From a virus, in the IMG/VR virus record IMGVR_UViG_3300040806_001225, positions 1 to 33,982 of that record: a DNA stretch of 33,982 bases. The stretch is one strand, 5' to 3'. Of the stretch, positions 24,263-30,888 are shown piece by piece (the stretch's first letter is position 1; each line of letters begins with the position of its first letter). The notes beneath the pieces are model-generated. The model saw only the letters and a list, made by a program, of their open reading frames with translations. It was not told the DNA's origin and made no database searches. A program made the translations under genes and the position numbers.

Positions 24263-25548
24263 TAATATACTCCTATCAATAATGTTTCTGGGTTGAGTCT
24301 GCCATTCATTTTAGTTGGCGTAGTAGTAACAGTCTCCCACCAGTTTTCAAATTTACGTTTTGTGTTTAGGTTACGCACTTCCTCAAGTTGTTGTTGAGGC
24401 TTACGCAATACTTTCCAAACCGATTTTTCTTCATCGTACCTTTGTAAAGTTTGTCCCTTCAAATAAAGTCCTGTACCATCTCTTTTTTGCTGTAAAGGAT
24501 CTTCATTACTCGTATAGTATACGCCCAACTTACGATTTTTGCAATTAAAAATTACAAGCATATTTGCCGAAATAAACTTATGTGCTTCGACACTTGCTCC
24601 GTAAGTTTCATCAACTACTTTATACTTCAATTTGGCTACTACTTGTTCTGGTGCCTTTTTGCTTAGTTTGCGTGGCTTTCTATTTGCTTTGCGTTCTGCA
24701 ATAATACCTTCACAGGCAGTAATAATAGAAGCATAAAATTCATATAATTGTTTAATTTGTTTTTTACTGTAATGACTATATCCATCTTTGAGTTGCTGTG
24801 CCCAATCTTTTTCATGATCTGTTTTAGCAACTGGTGGATTTATGAGTTCACGCATTTCTACTAATGCCGGTTCATATAAATCAGCAATAATTTTAGCATG
24901 TGGTTGTTTAACTTCTAATTGTCTAAAAAATGTTAATGCTTTTATATCTCTAAAGTCTGTACGAGTACCTACTAAAAACTCATCAATACTTTTTTCAAAC
25001 GGATCAATCATAGCAGGTATAGCCGCGTTAATACGTTCTTGGATAGTAGGAATATGTTTGCTTTTCTTTTCTTCTTCTTTCTTTTCTTCTTCTTTTTCTT
25101 CTACAATCTTTTCGCCAGATGCTTTTAGTTCGTGTAAAGTTTTATTAATAAATTCGCTTATAGGTTTAGGAGTACCCATAGTACCTGGAAGATTTTCCCA
25201 ATACTTGTTGTATTCTTCGTTGCTATCAGCAAGTCCTCTAGTTCGCATTCTGCAAAGTCCACCTAATGTACACCCAAAACTGCTGTCAGGATTCTTTTTA
25301 ATTACAGATAAGTGATCTTTCCAATCACCATATGCAACTTTCTCTATATAGTCAATAGTGTACTGTTTATAGTCTGAACTCTTATATTCTAGTCTATAAT
25401 GTTCCATGGCCGCACTTTTAAAGTCACCATAAGCCTTACCTTCTAGTTTATCTACGTCATTGTAGTCAGGCTCAGAACCTTTGGTGCGTCTAGCAACAAC
25501 TTTCTTTTTCTTACGACTAGTTTTTAAGAAACCAGGTACATCGCTCAT
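24262..25548 (-). CDS. conserved-looking phage protein, possibly structural
   Basis: A 428-aa hydrophilic protein. It has a basic N-terminus ([16 protein letters not shown]), an acidic Glu/Lys segment near residues 145-165 ([13 protein letters not shown], likely disordered), a middle helical domain and a C-terminal domain ([20 protein letters not shown], then [20 protein letters not shown]). I recall proteins of this kind in marine T4-like phages listed as hypothetical or virion proteins. No enzymatic motif is evident. AGAAAAA precedes the ATG (GGAG further on), and a sigma70-like promoter lies upstream. It is coupled to clpP by a TAATG overlap, so co-regulation with the protease is possible. 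Confidence 0.6.
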   Translation of the reverse strand: MSDVPGFLKTSRKKKKVVARRTKGSEPDYNDVDKLEGKAYGDFKSAAMEHYRLEYKSSDYKQYTIDYIEKVAYGDWKDHLSVIKKNPDSSFGCTLGGLCRMRTRGLADSNEEYNKYWENLPGTMGTPKPISEFINKTLHELKASGEKIVEEKEEEKKEEEKKSKHIPTIQERINAAIPAMIDPFEKSIDEFLVGTRTDFRDIKALTFFRQLEVKQPHAKIIADLYEPALVEMRELINPPVAKTDHEKDWAQQLKDGYSHYSKKQIKQLYEFYASIITACEGIIAERKANRKPRKLSKKAPEQVVAKLKYKVVDETYGASVEAHKFISANMLVIFNCKNRKLGVYYTSNEDPLQQKRDGTGLYLKGQTLQRYDEEKSVWKVLRKPQQQLEEVRNLNTKRKFENWWETVTTTPTKMNGRLNPETLLIGVY

Positions 25549-25575
25549 ATTTTTCTCCGTTAATAACTTTTACAA

Positions 25576-25604
25576 ATTATATATATGTTTTATCAGAAAA
25601 GCAA
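25576..25604 (-). promoter_or_regulatory. sigma70-type promoter, TTGCTT-N17-TATAAT
   Basis: Minus strand: TTGCTT at 25604-25599, 17-nt spacer, TATAAT at 25581-25576. It stands about 30 nt upstream of the 428-aa gene with GGAG before its ATG. The -35 is adjacent to a palindrome, aaccggtt (25603-25610). The 72-nt gap between genes holds nothing else I can see. Confidence 0.55.
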
Positions 25605-25620
25605 CCGGTTAGAAAGTGGT

Positions 25621-25863
25621 TTATGACTCAAAAGTGAATTTTGTTTGCCATTGTTTATAAATCTTGTTAAAATCAAGAAGATTGGCTCCAAATACTTTTT
25701 GTTCTTTGTTTTGATCTAGATGGGGAAATTCGTACTTTAACCAAGTCCAAAATTGCTGTACATCAACATCTTGTGTAGAATTATTAGATACAACTTTGTA
25801 TCTTTTGGTTATTTCACCTGTAGTTTCTACTGGTCCTGACTTGGTTCTAAATACTAATCTCAT
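25621..25863 (-). CDS. small hypothetical protein (80 aa)
   Basis: An 80-aa protein that I do not recognise; beta-like N-terminal half (RLVFRTKSGPVETTGEITKR) and aromatic C-terminal half (VQQFWTWLKYEFPHLDQN). The start is set at the ATG at 25863 because GATAAATA lies 5 nt upstream, with the same TCTAC spacer as the SOD gene, and the upstream gene would otherwise be overlapped. It is therefore predicted to be made late from a leaderless message. Function unknown. Confidence 0.65.
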   Translation of the reverse strand: MRLVFRTKSGPVETTGEITKRYKVVSNNSTQDVDVQQFWTWLKYEFPHLDQNKEQKVFGANLLDFNKIYKQWQTKFTFES

Positions 25864-25868
25864 GTAGA

Positions 25869-25876
25869 TATTTATC
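25869..25876 (-). promoter_or_regulatory. T4-type late promoter abutting AUG (leaderless), GATAAATA
   Basis: GATAAATA, then TCTAC, then the ATG at 25863. The TAA within the octamer is also the stop codon of the upstream gene (25872-25874). Confidence 0.65.
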
Positions 25877-26063
25877 GGTCTTTCTTCTTTAAAGACCATC
25901 TATTGCTATCTAGTTCTTCCCAGATTAGATCATCACCTATATCCCAACCTACTTGTGCAAGGGCTTCTGGTGGCAACTCAATAAACAATTCTTTTGTTTT
26001 ACCGTCTTGTCGAACTTGAATAGTCCAACTGTTTTCACCTGTCTTTTTCGGATATTCTGACAT
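25872..26063 (-). CDS. small hypothetical protein, AbrB-like pattern
   Basis: A 63-aa protein, SEYPKKTGENSWTIQVRQDG then KTKELFIELPPEALAQVGWD. The pattern W-x-I-x-V-(7)-LxIxLPxxxLxxxGWxxGDxLxW resembles AbrB/SpoVT or MazE-type swapped-hairpin domains and has been seen in small phage proteins. AGGAG stands 8 nt before the ATG. Possible DNA-binding regulator, low certainty. It is followed immediately by a leaderless late promoter. Confidence 0.6.
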   Translation of the reverse strand: MSEYPKKTGENSWTIQVRQDGKTKELFIELPPEALAQVGWDIGDDLIWEELDSNRWSLKKKDR

Positions 26064-26064
26064 T

Positions 26065-26235
26065 TTATACTCCTATTAATCCCCAACCATGATTTGCTAT
26101 TGCGTTTAAGATAATAGCAAGGCAAGTAAGAATGTGCAACACCACCCACCCAGTACGAATAATTGCAACTCTGTCAGCCTTATTGTCATCTTCATATGCT
26201 TTACTCCCTATTGCTTTACACCAATATTTCCACAT
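26065..26235 (-). CDS. small membrane protein (56 aa)
   Basis: A 56-aa protein: polar N-terminus (MWKYWCKAIGSKAYEDDNKA) and a hydrophobic helix (about 22-48). I recall near-identical starts in T4-like marine phages (MWKYWCKA…SKAYEDD), so it is a conserved phage membrane protein of unknown role. It begins 3 nt after the TAA of the upstream gene (TAATAAATG) and no strong ribosome site is seen; its end overlaps the ribosome site of the next gene. Confidence 0.7.
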   Translation of the reverse strand: MWKYWCKAIGSKAYEDDNKADRVAIIRTGWVVLHILTCLAIILNAIANHGWGLIGV

Positions 26236-26238
26236 TTA

Positions 26239-26829
26239 TTAGTCCCATAAACTTTCATAGTATTTTCCAAATAGCCGGAAACCGTTACTAATTCTTTTCT
26301 GTTCTGCTTCCATTGCGTCTCTTTCTGTCTTTATATCAAAACGCATATATACATCGTCTTTGTTTGCTTTACAATCGAACGCATATATCATTTCGTCCAA
26401 TACCCAATCCCAACGTGCAAAATGGGTATCATCAGTACCATACTCATCTTGTTCTTTTGGACGAAGATCCTTTGGGCAATCATCTGGATCTACATATGGA
26501 GCACCGTGTTTGGTTTCTTTAAGTTGTTTGAGCATGGGCAAAACAATATAAGCAAGGGTATGATCCATACTCCAGGTATCCCAACGATCAATATGTATCT
26601 TTATCTTTTGCACTCTCCTGTCAAGGAATAGATTGATAGTGAAGTTATAAATTGATTGTATAATATCCTCTGCTTGTTCACGCCACGCTTCTGCAAAAGG
26701 TTGTGCTTTGACTCTTAAACCTTTTTGTTTGTATTCAGGCCAATCTACATATCCATACTTTTTATTCATATAGTTTGTATGTAAATTACAGATTGCTCTG
26801 TTAGGGTAGGGTCCAATCTTAATTTTCAT
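26239..26829 (-). CDS. conserved T4-like marine phage protein, unknown function
   Basis: A 196-aa hydrophilic protein. It begins MKIKIGPYPNR and has the highly conserved-looking segment KIKIHIDRWDTWSMDHTLAY (about 76-95) followed by IVLPMLKQLKETKHGAPYVD, and later RWDWVLDEMIYAF. I recall this protein from cyanophages and other marine T4-like phages. Its abundance of Trp and His, and the conservation, suggest an enzyme or scaffold, but no catalytic motif is recognised. It overlaps the upstream gene by about 11 nt, part of an unbroken operon. Confidence 0.75.
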   Translation of the reverse strand: MKIKIGPYPNRAICNLHTNYMNKKYGYVDWPEYKQKGLRVKAQPFAEAWREQAEDIIQSIYNFTINLFLDRRVQKIKIHIDRWDTWSMDHTLAYIVLPMLKQLKETKHGAPYVDPDDCPKDLRPKEQDEYGTDDTHFARWDWVLDEMIYAFDCKANKDDVYMRFDIKTERDAMEAEQKRISNGFRLFGKYYESLWD

Positions 26830-27010
26830 ATTTCACAACCTTCACGTTCATTTCCTTGCCCTTGAGGCGCCACACGGATGCGGCCTGTTCTGCCTGTTCA
26901 AAGGTTTCGTATAGTTCGGGCATTAGATCCCAGCAGTTATCCGTTTGTTCGGTAACATAGATCCAATCACCGTCACCCATCCGTATCTTAATTGCCCACT
27001 TATCGCTCAT
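26819..27010 (-). CDS. small hypothetical protein
   Basis: A 63-aa protein read from the ATG at 27010 (MSDKWAIKIRMGDGDWIYVT, ending VKVVKYEN), preferred over an earlier ATG because GGAGTGGAGTT lies just upstream. It looks like a small beta-rich domain with a WIYVTEQ strand; similar short proteins of phages exist, as I recall, but no function is known. It overlaps both neighbours. Confidence 0.65.
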   Translation of the reverse strand: MSDKWAIKIRMGDGDWIYVTEQTDNCWDLMPELYETFEQAEQAASVWRLKGKEMNVKVVKYEN

Positions 27011-27206
27011 AACTCCACTCCTTGATGGCTTCAAAACTTTCTGCAGGATCCATCATATCAAACTTGCGAGGATAATGCTTGAGTAGGCTACTTGCCTGCT
27101 TTCGGACTTCACTTGGCACCCGTGGATACTTTTTAGGATCTCGCAAGTCCATTAGGAATCGTTCTACGTTTAATACTGCGTTTGTTCTTTCAATTGGTAG
27201 TGTCAT
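27000..27206 (-). CDS. BPSL0761-like small protein
   Basis: A 68-aa protein with the signature TLPIERTNAVLNVERFLMDL then PRVPSEVRKQASSLLKHYP. This pattern (ERTxAVLxxxxFLxDL…PRVPxxVRxxAxxLLxHYP) is that of the BPSL0761 family, present in phages and proteobacteria and of unknown function. It starts inside the previous gene (17-nt overlap) and ends inside the next. The conservation supports a real gene. Confidence 0.75.
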   Translation of the reverse strand: MTLPIERTNAVLNVERFLMDLRDPKKYPRVPSEVRKQASSLLKHYPRKFDMMDPAESFEAIKEWSYER

Positions 27207-27480
27207 CTGCCCACCTTATCCGTTTTCCATAGTGTGCTTCGAACTGCTCAATAAGTTTATTATACGGTAACAGTTCTTCTGTTGTCAAGTCCCACAGGTA
27301 GTCGCTGAGTGCATTCCAGTCTTCCCCGTGCATTGGTGCAACACTGTATTCGTCCCATCCGGCATATCCTTCTTTAGTATCGTCACGAATGTCAATGCGA
27401 CCAGCACTCCAGCCTTCTCCATGTTTAGCAATCCAGTTCTCGTTGATTGGACCCATCCAGTTGGTGCTATAGGTTATCAC
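27190..27480 (-). CDS. conserved small phage protein
   Basis: A 96-aa protein starting ITYSTNWMGPINENWIAKHG with many Trp and Tyr residues. I recall homologues beginning MITYSTNWMGP in T4-like phages, all hypothetical. The start is GTG at 27480 overlapping the upstream stop (GTGA), which means coupled translation. No motif identified. Confidence 0.7.
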   Translation of the reverse strand: MITYSTNWMGPINENWIAKHGEGWSAGRIDIRDDTKEGYAGWDEYSVAPMHGEDWNALSDYLWDLTTEELLPYNKLIEQFEAHYGKRIRWADDTTN

Positions 27481-27791
27481 AGTTCTACAATCCTTACCAT
27501 GTCATCATAGCGTTCTTTAAGTTCATTCCAAACACCAGCATTAGCCATACGCAATCCTTGACGACTTCTAAACAGCACATAATTAGATCCACTTTCAGTT
27601 TTCACTTCAGCACAATCACTATTATTATCAATTTTAAGTTCTTTGATAGTACTGCTCAAACGCCAACTGTCACCATACAAATAACTGCCACTCCAGCCTG
27701 ACAAAACCTTTTGGAACTGCTCGCCATTGTGATTGACTTCAATGATCACCCAAGCATCTGGCACGATACCCTGTTCTGGTGGCAATTTCAT
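27477..27791 (-). CDS. hypothetical protein
   Basis: A 104-aa protein (KLPPEQGIVPDAWVIIEVNH at the start, SGWSGSYLYGDSWRLSSTIK in the middle). Phages encode similar short proteins with a DSWRLSS core, as I recall, without function. The ATG has GGAG about 8 nt upstream and sits 9 nt after the stop of the previous gene. Nothing more can be said. Confidence 0.65.
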   Translation of the reverse strand: MKLPPEQGIVPDAWVIIEVNHNGEQFQKVLSGWSGSYLYGDSWRLSSTIKELKIDNNSDCAEVKTESGSNYVLFRSRQGLRMANAGVWNELKERYDDMVRIVEL

Positions 27792-27800
27792 ACATAACTC

Positions 27801-28085
27801 CTATATCTGCTGTGGAGTATTTCCTGTAAACAAATACATTTTCTTTAGTATCATGTTTACATCTTCTTCTGTGAGATACCCTTTAACAGTATCACCTTCA
27901 GCAGTAATACCAGGTAACTCGACTTGGCCATTATCTTTGAACACAGCAATTTCATACAAACCTTGTTTGTTACCATATGAACTTTCGTTCTGTACAATGC
28001 TTAATTCGTACTCGCCAAAATCGAGAATAGCCTGTACTCCTTTAGGCATTTCTGTTTCTAGCATTTTAAAATCTTTTAATTTCAT
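27801..28085 (-). CDS. hypothetical protein
   Basis: A 94-aa protein from the ATG at 28085, which overlaps the TGA of the upstream gene (ATGA) and has AGGAG about 10 nt before it; a TTG at 28094 would be too close to the same site. Sequence KLKDFKMLETEMPKGVQAIL and LTEEDVNMILKKMYLF. A mixed alpha-beta domain is likely, with no recognised motif. Confidence 0.6.
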   Translation of the reverse strand: MKLKDFKMLETEMPKGVQAILDFGEYELSIVQNESSYGNKQGLYEIAVFKDNGQVELPGITAEGDTVKGYLTEEDVNMILKKMYLFTGNTPQQI

Positions 28086-28555
28086 ACCTGACAATCTCCT
28101 CCAGGATAAACGTATTCTATATCGCCTTGTTTAATTAAACTTTGCGTATCCGCCGCGAAAAACTTACCGTCAACTACTCGCATAACAATAACGTCACTGC
28201 TACTACGAACATATACTCGACCGCCATCAATCATAGAACCATTAGGAAAACTTTTATAATCATGATGGCTTTGACTGTAATGCCACACACTACCGTCATT
28301 GACCATGCCAAACTCTAGTTCTTCGACTAGATCAGCATTGCAAATCATCATGTGGTCTCGTAGCGTATCAAAATATAAACCAAAGTACCTATTACCAAAC
28401 TTAGGGTGTGCTGTATCTCTGTAATAGACATCAACAGGACAGTCACTAGCACGGAGATCACTAGTGCAAACGTATGAGACAGGAACTCCGTCTTGTTCGG
28501 TGTAGTGCTCAATTATTTTGTCTCTATCGAATAAAGGTTCATGATTGATGATCAT
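28082..28555 (-). CDS. hypothetical protein
   Basis: A 157-aa protein with scattered His and Asp residues (DRDKIIEHYTEQDGVPVSYV, GRVYVRSSSDVIVMRVVDGK). No family is recognised. It overlaps the upstream 56-aa gene by 17 nt and the downstream gene by 4 nt. It belongs to the same small-gene operon as its neighbours. Confidence 0.6.
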   Translation of the reverse strand: MIINHEPLFDRDKIIEHYTEQDGVPVSYVCTSDLRASDCPVDVYYRDTAHPKFGNRYFGLYFDTLRDHMMICNADLVEELEFGMVNDGSVWHYSQSHHDYKSFPNGSMIDGGRVYVRSSSDVIVMRVVDGKFFAADTQSLIKQGDIEYVYPGGDCQV

Positions 28556-28709
28556 CGCTAATATCCTTATCCATCAATGCAAATCCTATATTGCTCATAA
28601 CTGTTTCAGCCAGATTAGGATAAGTGTTGACTAGCGATTCAACAAACTGTTCACGTTCTTCATTGCTCATACGTGCTAAATTTTCTGCTTGTTCATTAAT
28701 TGTTGACAT
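28539..28709 (-). CDS. small hypothetical protein (56 aa)
   Basis: A 56-aa acidic helical protein (STINEQAENLARMSNEEREQ at the start), read from the ATG at 28709 with AAGGAG 8 nt upstream. A longer frame opens further up but would cover the promoter, so it is rejected. It is the first gene after the promoter at 28733-28760 and probably heads the small-gene operon down to about 25870. Confidence 0.65.
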   Translation of the reverse strand: MSTINEQAENLARMSNEEREQFVESLVNTYPNLAETVMSNIGFALMDKDISDDHQS

Positions 28710-28732
28710 GTTAATCTCCTTAGTATTCATAT

Positions 28733-28760
28733 ATAATAACATCATTAAAAAAGTTGTCAA
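28733..28760 (-). promoter_or_regulatory. sigma70-type promoter, TTGACA-N16-TATTAT
   Basis: Minus strand: TTGACA at 28760-28755, 16-nt spacer, TATTAT at 28738-28733, about 25 nt before the ATG at 28709. It begins 7 nt after the CCA end of tRNA-Trp, so it separates the tRNA locus from the small-gene operon. Confidence 0.7.
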
Positions 28761-28767
28761 CCGAAAT

Positions 28768-28841
28768 TGGCATAGGAGCAAGGAATCGAACCTCAATTTT
28801 TGGGTTTGGAGCCCAACGTAATGCCATTATACCACTCCTAC
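28768..28841 (-). tRNA. tRNA-Trp (anticodon CCA)
   Basis: The acceptor arms GTAGGAG and CTCCTAT pair (one G-T), the anticodon stem is TTGGG/CCCAA around the loop CTCCAAA (anticodon CCA), and the T arm is TGAGG-TTCGATT-CCTTG. A CCA end follows the G discriminator at 28770-28768. The D stem is short (GTA/TAC). Confidence 0.85.
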
Positions 28842-28859
28842 AAATTAGGTCTTTCTTGT

Positions 28860-28934
28860 GAGGGCGCCTTTATTTCCCACCTACGTCTTAATTTTAATGA
28901 GGTTGTAGGCTTAACCGCGTTACTTCCGCTCCTC
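28860..28934 (-). ncRNA. possible structured RNA between deaminase and tRNA-Trp
   Basis: A gene-free segment of about 75 nt. The ends pair: GAGGAGCG (28934-28927) with CGCCCTC (28866-28860), a 7-bp helix with one bulged A. Inside, CCTAC and GTAGG also pair. It is not a standard tRNA: I find no T-loop consensus. A tRNA spacer or processing element is the alternative. Confidence 0.3.
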
Positions 28935-29307
28935 AATCAACTGTGTAAAAAACTTTGTTAATACCAAAACTGGCAATAAGTTTTTCACATCCTTTGCAAG
29001 GTTTTGCTAATCCATGAATCCATTCTTTCGAATTTGACCCAGGACGCTTTACCCTTACAATATACAACTCACACTTGGTAAGTTGTTCCACGCTAATAAG
29101 TTTTAATGCATTTTTAATTGCATCAACTTCTGCGTGTAAAAAGTATTGACCTTCTTTATACCAGTTATTAGACATTAGCGGATGTGTTTTATAACTGTTA
29201 ACACCAGTTGCAATAATATTATTTTTATATACAACTGCCGCCGCTAATTTAAACTTCGTCCTCCCTGTAGACCCTGCACCAGTGTTCTTGATAGCAAGGT
29301 CGGTCAA
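28933..29307 (-). CDS. cytidine/deoxycytidylate deaminase family protein
   Basis: A 124-aa protein with both zinc motifs of the CDA/dCMP deaminase superfamily: H58-A59-E60 (FLHAEVDAIKNAL) and P103-C104-K105-G106-C107 (KPCKGCEKLI). The zinc-bound water attacks the cytosine ring; in T4-like phages dCMP deaminase feeds dUMP to thymidylate synthesis, but this short form could act on another cytosine nucleoside or base. The TTG at 29307 is used as start; the longer frame would run through tRNA-Leu. No ribosome site is seen, so it may be translated from the message left after tRNA processing. Confidence 0.78.
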   Translation of the reverse strand: MTDLAIKNTGAGSTGRTKFKLAAAVVYKNNIIATGVNSYKTHPLMSNNWYKEGQYFLHAEVDAIKNALKLISVEQLTKCELYIVRVKRPGSNSKEWIHGLAKPCKGCEKLIASFGINKVFYTVD

Positions 29308-29321
29308 TACTTTTATCGTTT

Positions 29322-29409
29322 TGGTACGAGCGGGGGGACTCGAACCCCCACGGCCATTACAGCCTACGGATTTTAAGTCCGTTATGTCTACCAATTCCAT
29401 CACGCTCGC
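29322..29409 (-). tRNA. tRNA-Leu (anticodon UAA)
   Basis: A class II tRNA of 88 nt including an encoded CCA. Acceptor GCGAGCG/CGCTCGT, anticodon arm ACGGA-CTTAAAA-TCCGT with anticodon TAA, T arm GGGGGTTCGAGTCCCCC, long variable arm. The A73 discriminator is normal for Leu. Confidence 0.9.
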
Positions 29410-29421
29410 CTATTCCAATTC

Positions 29422-29512
29422 TGGTAGCAGGACCCGGATTCGAACCGAGATTAGCCAATTATCTGTTGCTACGGAGTATAAACCCGCTGTTTTACCGTTA
29501 AACTACCCTGCC
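29422..29512 (-). tRNA. class II tRNA with apparent anticodon UAU, identity uncertain
   Basis: 91 nt with encoded CCA. Acceptor GGCAGGG/TCCTGCT (two G-T pairs), D arm GTTT-AACGGTA-AAAC, anticodon arm GCGGG-TTTATAC-TCCGT and T arm CTCGG-TTCGAAT-CCGGG. Between anticodon and T stems there are 21 nt (AGCAACAGATAATTGGCTAAT) that can fold as a variable arm (AGCAA with TTGGCT). Long variable arms belong to Leu, Ser and bacterial Tyr, none of which uses UAU. The Leu tRNA follows 12 nt downstream. Confidence 0.7.
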
Positions 29513-29519
29513 TTTAAAC

Positions 29520-29678
29520 TTAGACTGGTATAGCAGTAAAACTGTTACGTCCTGCTCCGGTGTACCTACTGGCACTACCGAACTTCATGTATGCTTGATC
29601 TATTGCTCCCTCTTGAGAAAAATCTTTAAATGTACCGACAAATTTGCCGCTTAGAAAAACGTTGTAATAGTTGAACAC
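29520..29678 (-). CDS. small hypothetical protein (52 aa, GTG start)
   Basis: A 52-aa protein read from GTG at 29678 (FNYYNVFLSGKFVGTFKDFS, ending SRYTGAGRNSFTAIPV) with GAGAGGA upstream. Small beta-strand pattern YNVFLxGKFVGTF, similar in style to short phage proteins with a 'FxG' turn. It is the first gene after the promoter at 29711-29739 and ends 7 nt before the class II tRNA, so it is co-transcribed with two tRNAs and the deaminase. Function unknown. Confidence 0.6.
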   Translation of the reverse strand: MFNYYNVFLSGKFVGTFKDFSQEGAIDQAYMKFGSASRYTGAGRNSFTAIPV

Positions 29679-29710
29679 TTGTTCGTCCTCTCGTATCTAA
29701 CTATGTTTAT

Positions 29711-29739
29711 AATATACTACCGAATGTGGTATTTGTCAA
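29711..29739 (-). promoter_or_regulatory. sigma70-type promoter, TTGACA-N17-TATATT
   Basis: Minus strand: TTGACA at 29739-29734, 17-nt spacer, TATATT at 29716-29711. The TGA stop codon of the zincin gene (29736-29738) lies within the -35 box. It would drive the small ORF, two tRNAs and the deaminase. Confidence 0.7.
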
Positions 29740-30437
29740 GCGTTTTGTATGTAAAAAAATATTTTTTTGAGCAACTTTTTTATCACAGGGTGTTGCGTGT
29801 TGAATCCCCACATAGCAAGATAACCTAATAGGTTAGGTGAAAGTAGGTATCCCATCTCGTCTTTGAGACCTGAAGATGAATTTGCATTCCTTAATAGAGC
29901 CATTGCTCCGTCCTTACCTTTTGCTCTTAGTAGTTCACTTGAAATATTTTTAGCAAATGCTTCGATCTCGTCATCATTACCTAGATATTCTTTTGCACGT
30001 TTTACATCAGGTTCTGTTGATTTAGTTTTATATTTTCTTTGTTTCACAAAGTTGCGTGAACGATACTGTTTCATATGAATCATTTCGTGTTCTAGTGCAT
30101 CAATGATTCTGTCTTTGATATTTTTTACACCGTCAGGCGTAAACTCTAGCGTTTTGTCTTTTTCACTAAAAATCAAGTCAATATAAAAAGGGTCTAGTTC
30201 GTCCTCGTCATCAAACGGATCATATGCGGCATTCATATTCATATCACCGCTTTCTACTTTATCACTTACTTCAACACCAACTTCTGCTACGCCATAACGC
30301 TTTAGTGTATTGTGTAATTGCTTTGCAATGTCTTTTCTGCTAATAGGTTCTCCACTTGAGAGAAATGTTGTAAAAGAATCTAGTGCAGAATCTAGTTCTG
30401 TACGATCAACTGGTTCTGTAAGTTCTTGAAGTAGCAT
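29736..30437 (-). CDS. zincin-type metallopeptidase
   Basis: A 233-aa protein with the zinc motif H117-E118-M-I-H121 (ALEHEMIHMKQY) and a downstream acidic ligand candidate in DDEIEAFA (E157 or E159), the layout of gluzincins. The acidic stretch AAYDPFDDEDELDPFYID lies before it. Marine T4-like phages carry proteins of this kind near structural genes; it may cleave a virion or host protein. No signal peptide, so cytoplasmic. The start (ATG at 30437) has no good ribosome site. The end is AT-rich and includes the promoter of the tRNA locus. Confidence 0.75.
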   Translation of the reverse strand: MLLQELTEPVDRTELDSALDSFTTFLSSGEPISRKDIAKQLHNTLKRYGVAEVGVEVSDKVESGDMNMNAAYDPFDDEDELDPFYIDLIFSEKDKTLEFTPDGVKNIKDRIIDALEHEMIHMKQYRSRNFVKQRKYKTKSTEPDVKRAKEYLGNDDEIEAFAKNISSELLRAKGKDGAMALLRNANSSSGLKDEMGYLLSPNLLGYLAMWGFNTQHPVIKKLLKKIFFYIQNA

Positions 30438-30445
30438 GACTATAA

Positions 30446-30871
30446 TTATTTCTTTTTGACGCTGACTGTGGCACCTTTGCCCTCTTGCTTCTTAATCCAC
30501 TCTTTTGTTTTCTTTTTGATTTCTTTAGGATCGTAATCTACTTTTTGTATTACACTAACACTTTTTTCGTATTCGCCATACACTGCTGTTGGATAAACAT
30601 TGTCAAACTCTTTAATCCGACTGCTTTCAATTGGCTTATATCCTACGTCCATCTGTGTAGCATGACGATCTGTTATACCTTTTTTAGTTTCCCATTTTTT
30701 ATCTCTAGGGTTCCATTCTTCATCGGCCATTCTTAAATTAGGCGCGGCAGTGATTTGTGTTTTAACTTTTTGTGTTCCGCAATTAGGACAAGTATCAACT
30801 GACTCATTCATACCAATAAGTTGATCCCATTCCATTTCGCATTCTTCACAAGCAAATGATCTAATTGGCAT
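30446..30871 (-). CDS. FmdB-like zinc-ribbon protein
   Basis: A 141-aa protein with an N-terminal zinc ribbon, C8/C11 (FACEECEMEW) and C28/C31 (DTCPNCG), in the FmdB/CxxC_CxxC pattern (MPIYxYxCxxC…CPxCG). The remaining 110 residues are hydrophilic and Lys-rich, with the last 20 very basic (KKTKEWIKKQEGKGATVSVK). FmdB-like proteins are putative regulators; a phage version might bind DNA or RNA. A late promoter with a 12-nt AAGGAG leader precedes it, so it is expected late and is followed 8 nt on by the zincin. Confidence 0.75.
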   Translation of the reverse strand: MPIRSFACEECEMEWDQLIGMNESVDTCPNCGTQKVKTQITAAPNLRMADEEWNPRDKKWETKKGITDRHATQMDVGYKPIESSRIKEFDNVYPTAVYGEYEKSVSVIQKVDYDPKEIKKKTKEWIKKQEGKGATVSVKKK

Positions 30872-30888
30872 AGTATACTCCTTTGATA

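Noticed and set aside
28838-28936. 32-codon TTG frame rich in Arg between deaminase and tRNA-Trp
   Set aside because: No usable start context, it overlaps the tRNA 5' end, and it has no homologue I recognise.
29308-29403. Longer deaminase start through tRNA-Leu
   Set aside because: The upstream frame is the tRNA gene itself; the conserved deaminase core begins after it.
29422-29512. Reading the odd tRNA as a UAA (ochre) suppressor
   Set aside because: That needs a shifted loop (GTTTATA) whose stem does not pair. The fold with UAU is better.
29745-29770. A/T run (AAAAAAATATTTTTTT) as a terminator
   Set aside because: It is the coding end of the zincin gene (Lys-Lys-Ile-Phe-Phe) and has no G/C stem.
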